Positions 11,201-23,200 of a DNA stretch of 64,000 nt are shown here, in pieces. Position 1 is the stretch's first letter, and each line of letters opens with the position of its first letter. Source of the DNA: Rhinopithecus roxellana (lineage: Eukaryota > Chordata > Mammalia > Primates > Cercopithecidae); assembly GCF_007565055.1 (NCBI RefSeq), contig NC_044559.1, positions 98,168,759 to 98,232,758 of the forward strand, given 5' to 3'. The notes below the pieces were generated by a model that saw only the letters and a list, made by a program, of their open reading frames with translations, was not told the origin of the DNA and did no database searches. The translations under genes and the position numbers were made by a program.

Positions 11201-14200
11201 TTGCTATAAAAACCTACCTTATAAAACAATTCTTCTAAATAGCCAGATGACTCTGCCTTAGAGTTGCAAGAAAATATTTTCTTTGGGACCTCAGTTGTCC
11301 CTTCTTAACATTTTTTAAAGTTAACCCCTTCATTCCCAAAGGAAAAAAAACTTTGCATGCAAATATTAATGTCTCATGTTAATGTAATGGCAGCTAAAAT
11401 AGACTGCTGAGAGTATCTCTTTGCTAACTACTGAGAAGTAGTAACAGTAGACAAATGTAATCCTTTCTTTCTCTCATTAAATGTGGCATATACTGTAAAA
11501 GTTAAAAATGCTACAGAAAACACACTGACAGAATTAAAAACAGTACGTGAGGGTGACCTCACGTACTGCTGGCTGCATTAGTACCTATTAACTATAAAGT
11601 ATACTATTAACTATAAATTTGTGATTTTTGCCTAACATTTCTTTTTACAGATTCTAACAAAGTGTCACATCATTAGATACTTAAAACTGCTCTAGGTGTT
11701 TTGAAAGTTCTATATTTTCACATAGAACAAATAAACAAACAACTTTCCTATTCTTGCCAACCAAGTTTATCTGTCAACATGATGAAAATCAATTCAACAG
11801 ATATTTATTGAACACATAAGATAGGAGAGAGTGGGGAAAATCAAATTACACATTGGAGGCTAGTTTCCTCAGCCTTCATCCCACAAGAACACGTCTGTGG
11901 TTTAGAAAGATGCAGGATTTTTCCCCCCAGGGTATTGAAGAGTAATTTAGAGTTTCCTGAATTTTGTAAACTGCAAAACTGTGATTTTTTTTTTTTAATT
12001 TTAAGTTCCAGGATACATGTGCAGGACGTGCAGGTTTGTTACATAGGTAAATGTGTGCCATGGTGGTTTGCTGCACCTATCAACCCATTACCTAGGTATT
12101 AAGCCCTGCATGTAATAGCTAAAACTGTAATTTTTAATCTTCAAAAAGAGCATCCTAATTTTAATATAATCATTGTAAAGGGTTAAGTGAAATAAAACTA
12201 TGCTTCCATGCATGTTATATATTATTACAAAGAGAGAAAATATTAAATGGTGTTCAGGGAACACAAAGCAGTGAGAAATACAGCCATGCTTTAACTCATT
12301 AATACCAGGGGTCAATAACTTCTGGAAAGGATCAGAGAGTAAATATTTAAGGCATAGAGGGTATACAATCTCTGTCCCAAATACTCAACTCTGCCCTTGA
12401 AGCATGAAACCAGCCAGAGACAATCCATAAAAAAAACAAGCATGGCTGTGTTATAATAAAATTTTATTTATGAACACTGAAATGGAAATTGCACCTAGTT
12501 TTCACATATTATGAATATTCTTCTTTTGATTTTTTTCAACATTTAAAAAAGTAAAAAGCAATCATAGCTTGTTAATCATACACAAACCAGCAGTAGGCCA
12601 GATTTGGCCATGGGCATTTGTGGACCAACCCCTGTTCACTACGAAGGAAGATCGCTTCCCCCAAACCTTCATTTCATGCCCACATTCCTTTCTTTCAACT
12701 AGGTCACAATATTTCAAATGTTTGGATGTGCGGTTTCTTTTTAATTTTTAAAAACCTCTGCTGTGACTTTTGTTTTGTTTATCGTATCTTTGACTGAAGG
12801 TGGGTTCACACTTCTCCCTAATTTCCCTTCACCTAGCTCCCTGTGAGTTGAAACTGAAAACTCCTTTAAATCTTGACTGTCCATAGTTGCTTCATTTTTT
12901 ATTTACTGTGCTATGGACCAGGCCACTGTGCCCTCCTCTCAAGACTGAGTGAAAAGCAAAATCATCTGTCACAGCATGCAATTCCCAACACCTTCAAAAC
13001 AAATAAATTCGGACATTAGGGAAACCTAGGTCAGAATTATAACTTCTAACACTTGAGAGCTCTTGTCATGCGCCTTACACATACATCCCTTTCATATGTT
13101 CAATAACCCAATGTGATGGGTACTATTTGTAAATCAAAAATAAAATTCTAAGCCACCCAGCCAGCTGATGGACCCTCCCCTTGGCCAAGGATAAACCTGA
13201 AAAACTAGTTCAGGCCATGATAAGGTCGGGGGATGGGGGCTAGACATGCCTGATTTTACTCTCCCCTCTTTGGAATTCAGACCCAGCTGACCAGTATTAA
13301 CATTAAAACAGGCATCTTAAGATTGAAAGAACAGACTCTAAGACTGATAAGAAATACTCCCTTCTATTGATTCTATCTGCATAATGGGACTCTTGGTCTC
13401 CACAACCCCTTGTCTTAACCCAGACATTCCTTTGTATTGAACCTAGATCTTTCGACAATAACTTAACCCTTTCAATTTACTGCCAATTAAAAAATTCCTG
13501 AATCCACCTACAACCTGGAAGCCCCTGTTTCCAGTTGTCCTGCCTTTCTAGACCAAGCCAATGTACAACTTACATGTATTGATCGATGTCTTATGTCTCC
13601 CTAAAATGTATAAAATGAAGTTTAGCCTGACCACCTGAGACAGAATCTCATGGGACTGTGTCACGGGCCACTTGTTACTCATGAAAATTCAAATATTTTA
13701 AAGAATTTGACTCTTTTCATCAACATACTATTATCCCTAGTTTACAGTTCCAAAATGGAGGCACAGAACAGTTAAGTAACTTGTCTAACACCAGGTAGCT
13801 AGTGAGTGACAGAAGGAGGATTCAAAACTAGACAGTATGGATCCAGGATTGTGCTTCTAACTTGACGTCATGCTGCCTCTACAGAAAATATAGTACAGCT
13901 GAGACCTACTGTCCTTGAAGCTGCCATACCTACTCTCACAGTCCTTCCTACACTTGTAGAAGATCCTCACAGGTTCTGCAAACTGCAATCTGACTACTCT
14001 GGATTCCCCATCTTCTGTTTTTGCATCCCTTCTCCCATCACTGCCTTAGCCATATCCTCTGACTCTGGCCTTGTCTCCGCCTAGATCACAATTCACACTT
14101 CTCACCAGGCAGTGCTTCTTAAAATACGTGGGAGGAATATCCAGCTGGATTCAATTCAACCACGAATCACTTTGTTGCCACTCGGTTGGCCTCAGGAACA

Positions 14201-17200
14201 AAATATTAGCTTGGATCCTGTTGCCAGAATAACTACCGACGTTCTTCAGCCTATCTAAAAGCCTGACCTTCCAGGGTTACCCACCTACCAGCAAGAAGCA
14301 TATGTAAATTTACAACTTTTGATAACTTGGCAACTGTATGTCCTAAAAAACTCAGGAAATGTTGGCCACATACATTTTGATAAGAACTGTACATAACTTT
14401 AAAAAAATCATCTGAAAACTGAAACACCACTTTTATATGTCCAGAATGCTTTTTATTTAAAAATTATATTTTATATTCCCCCCTCAGTGATCATTTCTTG
14501 ATTACCAAAGGAATAACAAGAGTAAACAGCCTGTCATTTGGATATGCACACAGGCCAGTGAGAGGTATTGAGAAACCAGTACTTTAGAAAAATTGTAAGT
14601 TCTACACTACAAGGAGGTGGAGACATGATCAGCAAGTCTTTCTGACAGTGGCCTTAGGGATGTTCATTTTCCTTCCTTTTCTCCTATCTTTTTCATGGAT
14701 AAAGTGCTTTCTAAAGCACTTGCTTTTTCTTTTAGCAAAGCCTTCACCAGCACGTGACTCTCAATTTACTGCGCCCATAAGCTTTCTTTTCGTATGTTAT
14801 GTTGGACATTGAATGCCCCCAAATTAGATATCTTAGAGACTTTTGAAAGCCACTCCTGCTCTCTAGATTCCTCCTCTCTGGGCAGGATATCTCTGAAAGA
14901 AAGGCAGCAGCCCCAGGCAAGGGATTATAGATAAAACTCCCATCTCCCAGGGACAGAGCATGTGGGGGAAGGGGCAGCTATGAGTGCAGCTTCAGCAGAC
15001 TTAAACGTTCCTGCCTGCCAGCTCTAAAGAGAGCAGCGGATCTCCCAGCACAACGCTTAAGCTCTGGTAAGGGACAGACTGCCTTCTCATGTGGGTCCCT
15101 GACCCCCATGCCTCCTGACTGGGAAACATCTCCCAGCAGGGGTAGACAGACACCTCATACAACAGAGCTCCAGCTGACATCTGGCAGGTGCCCCCGGGAC
15201 GAAGCTTCCAGAAGAAGGAGCAGGAGGTAATTTTTGCTGTTCTCCAGCCTCTGCTGGTGATACCCAGGCAAATAGGGTCTGAAGTAGACCCTCAGCAAAC
15301 TCCAGCAGAACTGCAGAAGAGGGGCCTGACTGATAGAAGGAAAACTAACAAAAAGAAAGTGATAGCATCAACATCAACAAAAAGGATGACCATGCAAAAA
15401 ATCCATCCAAAGGTCACCAACAGCAAAGACCAAAGGTAAATAAATCCATGAAGATGAGGAAAAACCAGCACAAAAAGGCTGAAAATTCCAAAAACCAGAC
15501 TGCCTTTTCTCCTCCAAAGGATCGCAACTCTTTGCCAGCAAAGGAACATAACTGGATGAAGAATGAGTTTGATGAATTGACAGAAGTAGACTACAGAAGG
15601 TGGGTAATAACAAACTCCTCCGAGCTAAAGGAGCATTTTTTAACCCAATGCAAGGAAGCTAAAGAGCTTTAAAAAAGGTTAGAGGAATTGCTAACAGTTT
15701 AGAGAAGAACATAAATGACATGATGAAGCTGAAAAAAACAGCATGAGAACTCCATGAAGTATACACAAGTATCAATAGCCAAATCGATCAAGTGGAAGAA
15801 AGGATATGAGAGGTTGAAGATCAACTTAATGAAATAAAGTGTGAAGACAAGATTTGAGAAAAAAGAATAAAAAGGAACAAAGCCTCTAAGAAATATGGAA
15901 CTATGTGAAAAGACCAAACCTACTTTTTTTTTTTTTTTTTTTTTTTTTTTGAGGCGGAGTCTCGCTCTGTCACCCGGACTGGAGTGCAGTGGCCGGATCT
16001 CAGCTCACTGCAAGCTCCGCCTCCCGGGTTTGCGCCATTCTCCCGCCTCAGCCTCCCGAGTAGCTGGGACTACAGGCGCCCGCCACCTCGCCCGGCTAGT
16101 TTTTGTATTTTTAGTAGAGACAGGGTTTCACTGTGTTAGCCAGGATGGTCTCGATCTCCTGACCTCAGTGATCCGCCCGTCTCGGCCTCCCAAAGTGCTG
16201 GGATTACAGGCTTGAGCCACCGCGCCCGGCCCCAAACCTACTTTTGACTGGTACACCTGAAAGTGATGGGGAGAATGGAACCAACTTGGAAAATACCCTT
16301 CAGGATATTATCAAGGAGAATGTCCCCAACCTAGCAAGAAAGGCCAACATTCAAATTCAGGAAATACAGAGAACAACACAAAGATACTCCTTGAGAAGGG
16401 CAACCCTAAGACACATAGTTATAAGATTCACCAAGGTTGAAATGAAAGAAAAAATGTTAAGGGCAGCCAGAGAGAAAGGTCAGATTACCCACAAAGGGAA
16501 GCCCATCGGACTAAAAGCGGATCTCTCTGCAGAGACCTTACAAGCCAGAAGAGAGTGGGGGCTAATATTCAACATTCTTAAAGAAAAGAATTTTCATCCC
16601 AGAATTTTATATCCAGCCAAACTAAGCTTCATAAGTGAAGGAGAAATAAAATTCTTTACTGACAAGCAAATACTGAGAGATTCTGTCTCCACCAGTCCTG
16701 CCTACAAGAGCTCCTGAAGCAAGCACTAAATATGGAAAGGAAAAACAGGTACCAGCCACTGCAAAAACATACCAAAATGTAAAGACCATCGACACTATGA
16801 AGAAACTGCATCAACTAATGGGCAAAATAACCAACTAGCATCATAATGACAGGATCAAATTTATACATAACAATATTAACCCTAAATGTAAATGGGCTAA
16901 ATGCCCCAATTAAAAGACACAGACTGGCAAATTGCATAAAGAGTCAAGACCCATTGGTGTGCTGCACTCAGGAGACCCATCTCATGTGCAAAAACGCACG
17001 TAGGCTCAAAATAAAGGGATGGAGGAAGATTTACCAAGCAAATGGAAAGGAAAAAAAAGCAGGGGTTGCAATCCTAGTCTCCAATAAAACAGATTTGAAA
17101 GAAACAAAGATCAAAAGAGACAAAGAAGGGCACTATATAATGGTAAAGGGATTGATGCAACAAGAACAGCTAACAATCCTAAATATACATGCACCTAATA

Positions 17201-20200
17201 CAAGAGCACCCATATTCATAAAGCAAGTTCTTAGAGACCTACAAGGAGACTTAGACTCCCACACAATAATAATGGGAGGTTTTAATATCCCACTGTCAAC
17301 ACTGGACAGATCAATGAGACAGAAAATTAGCAAGGATATTCAGGACTTAAACTCAGCTCTGGACCAAGCAGACCTAATAGACATCTACAGAACTCTACAC
17401 CCCAAATCAACAGAATATACATTCTTCTCAGCATCACATAGCATTTATTCTGAAACAGACCACATAATTGGAAGTAAAACACTCCTCAGCAAATGAAAAA
17501 GAACAGAAATCATAACAAACAGTCTCTCAGACCACAGTGCAATCAAATTAGAATTCAGAATTAAGAAACTCACTGAAAACTGCACAACTACATGGAAACT
17601 GAACAACCTGCTTCTGAATGACTACTGGGTAAATAACAAAATTAAGGCAGAAATAAAAGTTCTTTGAAACCAAAGAGAACAAAGACACAATGAACCAGAA
17701 TCTCTGGGACACAGCTAAAGCAGTGTTTAGAGGGAAATTTATAGCACTAAATGCCCACAGGAGAAAACGGAAATATCTAAAATCGACACCCTAACAACTC
17801 AATTTAAAGAACTAGAGAAGCAAGAGCAAACAAATTCAAAAGCTAACATAAGACAAGAAACAACTAAGATCAAAGCAGAACTGAAGGAGATAGAGACAAG
17901 AAAAATCCTTCAAGAAAAAATCAGTGAATCCAGGAGCTGGGTTTTTGAAAAGATTAACAAAATAGACCACTAACCAGACTAATAAATAAGAAAAGAGAAT
18001 AGAATCAAATAGACTCAATAAAAAATGATAAAGGGGAGATCACCACTGATCCCACAGAAATACAAATCCCATCAGAGAATACTATAAACACCTCTACACA
18101 AGTAAACTAGAAAATCTAGAATAAATGGATAAATTCCTGGACACATACACCCTCCCAAGACTAAACCAGGAAGAAGTCGAATTCCTGAATAGATCAATAA
18201 CAAGCTCTGAAATTGAGGCAGTAATTAATAGCCTACCAACCAAAAAAATGTCCATGACCAGGCGGATTCACAGCCAAATTCTAACAGAGGTACAAAGAGG
18301 AGCTGGCAGCATTTCTTCTAAAACTATTCCAAACAATAGAAAAACAGGGACTCCTCCCTAACTCATTTTATGAGGCCAGCATCATCTTGATACCAAAACC
18401 TGGCAGAGACACAACAAAAAAAGAAAATTTCAGGCCAATATCCCTGAAGAACATTGATGCAAATTTCCTCAATAAAATACTGGCAAACAAAATCCAGCAG
18501 CACATTAAAAAGCTTATCCACCACGATCCAAGTTGGCTTCATCCCTAGGATGCAAGGCTGGTTCAACATACACGAATCGATAAACATAATCCATCACATA
18601 AACAGAACCAATGACAAAAACCAAATGATTATCTCAGTAGATGCAGAAAAGGCCTTGTAGAAAATTCAACACCCCTGCATGCTAAAAAGTCTCAATAAAC
18701 TAGGTATTGATGGAGCATATCTCAAAATATGACAAACCCACAGTCAATATTATACTGAATGGGCAAAAGCTGGAAGCATTCCCTTTGAAAACTAGCACAA
18801 GATAAGGATACCCTCTCTCACCACTTCTATTCATCATAGTATTGGAAGTTCTGGCCAGGGCAATCAGGCAAGAGACAGAAATAAAGTGTATTCAAATAGG
18901 AAAAGAGGAAATCAAATTATCTCTGTTTGCAGATGACATGATTGTATATTTAGAAAACCCCATTGTCTCAGCCCAAAGTCTCCTTAAGCTGGTAAGCAAC
19001 TTCAGCAAAGTCTCAGGATACAAAATCAATGCGCAAAAATCACAAGCATTCATATACACCAATAACAGACAAACAGAGAGCCAAATCATGAGTGAACTCC
19101 CATTCACAATTGCTTCAAAGAGAATAAAATACTTAGAAATGCAATTTACAAGAGATGTGAAGGACCTCTTCAAGGAGAACTACAAACCACTGCTCAAGGA
19201 AATAAGAGAGGACACAAACAAATGAAAAAACTTTCCATGCTGATGCATAGGAAGAATCAATATCGTGAAAATGGCCATACTGCCCAAGGTAATTTATAGA
19301 TTCAATGCTATTCCCATCAAGCTACCATTGACTTTCTTCATAGAATTGGGAGAAACTACTTTAAATTTCATATAGAACCAAAAAAGAGCCCATATAGCCA
19401 AGACAATTCTAAGCAAAAGGAACAAAGCTGAAGGCTTCACGCTACCTGACTTCAAACTACACTACACGGCTACAGTAACCAAAACAGCATGGTACTGGTA
19501 CCAAAACAGAGATATAGACCAATGGAACAGAACAGAGGCCTCAGAAATAACACCACACATATACAACCATCTGATCTTTGACAAACCTGACAAAAACAAG
19601 AAATGGGGAAAGGATTCCCTACTTAATAAGTGGTGTTGGGAAAACAGGCTAGCCATATGCAGAAAACTGAAACTGAACCCCTTCTTTACACCTTATATAA
19701 AAATTAACTCAAGATGGATTAACGACTTAAATGTTAGACCTAAAACCATAAAAACCCTAGAAGGAAACCTAGGCAATACCATTCAGGACATAGGCATGGG
19801 CAAGGACTTCATGTCCTAAAACACCAAAAGCAATGGCAACGAAAGCCAAAATAGACAAATGGGATCTAATTAAAGTAAAGAGCTTTTGCACAGCAAAAGA
19901 AACTATCATCAGAGTGAACCAGCAAACTACAGAATGGGAGAACATTTTTGTAATCTATCCATCTGACAAAGGACTAATATCCAGAATCTACAAGGAACAT
20001 AAACAAATTTACAAGAAAAAAAACAACCCCATCAAAAAGTGGTGAAGGATATGAACAGACACTTTTCAACAGAAGACATCTGGCCAGGCACAATGGCTCA
20101 TGCTTGTAATCCCAGCACTTCAGGAGCCTGAGGCAGGCAGATCACAAGGTCAGGAGTTTGAGACCACCATGGCCAATGTGGTGAAACCCTGTCTCTATTA

Positions 20201-23200
20201 AAAATACAAAACTTAGCCGGGCGTGGTGGTGGGCACCTATAATCCCAGCTACTCAGGAGGCTGAGGCAGGAGAATCACTTGAAACTGGAAGGTGGAGGTT
20301 GCAGTGAGCCGAGATTGTGCCACTGCACTCTAGCCTGGACAAAAGAGCGAAACTCCATCTCAAAAAAAAAAAAAAAAAGAAAGAAAAAAGAAAAGAAAAG
20401 AAAAAAAGAAGACATTTATGCAGCCAATAAATATGAAAAAAAAAAAAAACTCATCATCACTGGTCATTAGAGAAATGCAAATCAAAACCACAATGAGATA
20501 CCATCTCATGCCAGTTAGAATGGCAATCATTAAAAAGTCAGGAAACAACAGGTGCTGGAGAGGATGTGGAGAAATAGGAATGCTTTTATACTTCAATCAT
20601 TGTGGAAGACAGTGTGGCGATTCCTCAAGGATCTAGAACTAGAAATACCATTTGACCCAGCAATCCCATGACTGGGTATATACCCAAAGGATTATGTATC
20701 ATTCTGCTATAATGACACATGTGCATGTATGTTTACTGCAGCACTATTCACAGTAGCAATGACTTGGAACCAACCCAAATGTCCATCAGTGTTAGACTGG
20801 ATAAAGAAAACGTGGCATGTATAGGCCGGGCGTGGTGGCTCACGCCTGTAATCCCAGCACTTTGGGAGGCTGAGGAGGGCAGATCACCTAAAATCGGGAG
20901 TACGAGAGCAGCCTGACCAACAGGAAGAAACCCCGTCCCTACTAAAAACACAAAAAATTAGCCGGGCGTCGTGGAACATGCCTATAATTCCAGCTACTCG
21001 GGAGGCTGAGACAGGAGAATTGCTTGAACCCAGAAGGCAGAGGTTGCAGTGAGCCAAGATTGTGCCATTGCACTCCAGCCTGGGCAACAAGAGTGAAACT
21101 CCATCTCAAAAAAAAAAAAAAGAAAGAAAATGTGGCATATATACTCCACGGAATACTATGCAGCCATAAAAAAGAATGAGTTCATGTCCTTTACAGGGAC
21201 ATGAGTGAAGCTAGAAACCATCATTCTCAGCAAACTAACACAGAACAGAAAACCAAACACCACATGTTCTCGCTGATAAGTGGGAGTTGAACAATGAAAA
21301 CATATGGGCACAGGGAGGAGAACATCACACACTGGGCCTTTGGGGTGGGGGCTAGGGGAGGGATAGCATTAGGAGAAATACCTAATGTAGATCATGGGTT
21401 GATGGGTGCAGCAAACCACCAGGGCACATGTATACCTATGTAACAAACCGCACGTTCTTGCACATGTATCCCGGAATTTAAAATATAATAATAATAAATA
21501 ACAAGCAATGAGATAGTTTACTTTGGACTTTCAGGAAGCAAATACAATGGATAAAAAAATAGCTTTTTAAAAAATATCATAAAGACTAGTTTTCAAGTTT
21601 TATGGTCATTTAAATTTAAGTTTCTAAAAGTGCTTTGACAATCATAGGTGTCCATGTAAAAATTTATTAATGTTATACTAAATATCAGTTTACAATTTTA
21701 GAAGAGCTATACATTTTAGAAAACATCCCATATAAGACATAAAAATTTATAATGTAAAAAAAGAAAAAAGTAAAAAGAAAGTCACTGCCATATTTACAGT
21801 GTAAAATAAACTTTCCTTCTAGAAGTAAAGAAATTATTTTGCTACCTGATTGGTAGCTGGGTAATGATTGGTTAAACATGTCTGTGCTTGGTAACGTTTT
21901 ACTTTGTTTAGCAGACTGAATGGTGACAATACTGTACTCAATTTGAAAATTTACCTGTTGAAATCAGGCCAAGTGCTAGGCCTCGGCGATCGTCAAAATA
22001 CTGGCACGTAATGGTCACTGTTGCAGTGTATAATAAACCACATCCAAGACCTACGCATGAGAAGACATAGCATAAATTAAGACACTGCATTACATCAGTG
22101 CAAGAGAAAAAAGGAAAAACAAGTATGTCCAATAGGACATTCCATTATTTGCTGGCTAAAACTGTTGTAAGTACAGACTCCTAGATTCCTTCCATGTGTG
22201 TAGCCCCAATAGGCACCATTGGGCAGCCTCATTTTTCACCCCACACCCTAGATCAGGGTCAAGTAAAAAAGCATCCAATGTCTAAAGCATGAATGAATAA
22301 TGCCAATGTAAATTAAGACATTATAGTGAGAGAGAGAGAAAATGGCTAAATTCACATACAAAACAGCAAATTTGATCAAGTTTGCCCCATAGAGATCTAT
22401 GCCTCTTTCAAGTCCTTGCCCCCAGCTCAGTGTTCTTCTTCTTCTAAGTCCTCTAAACAACTTTTTAAAATACACTTGATCACTCAAAGCTATTTTGTTA
22501 GAGTTTAGCCTGCACAACCCAGTCTGCAATATGAAGGCCCTGTGGGGTTCTTATATCATCTCACCACAGTGAAATTTATATCTGTAAGTCTTCATCTTTT
22601 AGAGGTGCATATTACCTTATTTAGAAGTAAAATGTAGTAATGTCTTTACTTTAAAATACTTTCACCAAAAAAAAGAAGCACATACAACAAAATACTAACA
22701 ACTATGGTTGTTTGCTATCCTATTCTCCACTTTTCTGTAAATTTGAAATTATTTTATAATTAACAACAAAAAAAGTTACAAGTAAATTTCTGTTCCTGAA
22801 TCACAAGGGTAATATTTATCTCCAGATAATCTCCAAGGCTCTTGTTTGTTAGCTTAATATTTTCTTCCCTTTTAAGAATCTGACAACCCCAGTTTGTTTT
22901 TCATATAACTCTCCTTTGGCCCTCAGTCATTTACTTTATGCCTTTCTTCCACAACATTATCTGTTCTTGAGGATCACTCTAAAACAACACAAGAGCCATA
23001 GTCTAACAACCGAATTTTAACTATGGCCTATTACGTGAATTATTAAGGTCATTTTCATTACTTAAAACAGCTACCTGGACGATGATTTAAATGAATACAT
23101 GAATTTAACAAATACACTGCATAAACATTTTAGGAAATCAGCACTTAACCCACGACTCAGATGATCATCCATGATTGCATACAGAGTCTTATTAATGAAA

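Larger units (their letters stand above)
16846..21290 (+). pseudogene. L1 ORF2 relic (endonuclease / reverse transcriptase)
   Basis: Endonuclease domain 16846-17496, then broken frames. The RT region is about 18125-19225, with [15 protein letters not shown] and [13 protein letters not shown]. The C-terminal region from about 19833 is cut by Alus at 20082 and 20824. Several stop codons and frame changes, so no intact protein. Confidence 0.88.
14860..21508 (+). mobile_element. Near full-length L1PA-type L1, inactive, antisense to SLC16A9
   Basis: Partial 5' UTR about 14860-15450, ORF1 region about 15460-16716, ORF2 about 16846-21290, 3' UTR with ctagggg and 'tgatgggtgcagcaaacc', and an A-rich tail ending near 21508. 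Removing three inserted Alus leaves about 5.7 kb, so roughly the first 0.4-0.5 kb of 5' UTR is missing. The endonuclease part of ORF2 is readable from 16846 to a stop at 17496, with GGFN where active enzymes have GDFN. The FADD reverse-transcriptase box is visible near 18925. Many frameshifts and stops make it dead. Older than the Alus inside it. Confidence 0.92.
9914..21954 (-). other. SLC16A9: SLC16A9 intron between coding exons 3 and 4 (12.0 kb)
   Basis: Phase-1 GT-AG intron. Repeats inside are listed separately. The unlisted parts (about 9914-10323, 10641-11974, 13876-14859, 21509-21954) are AT-rich unique sequence in which I see no gene. A MIR-like scrap lies near 10080-10260 and a palindrome at 11541-11568. 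Confidence 0.85.
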
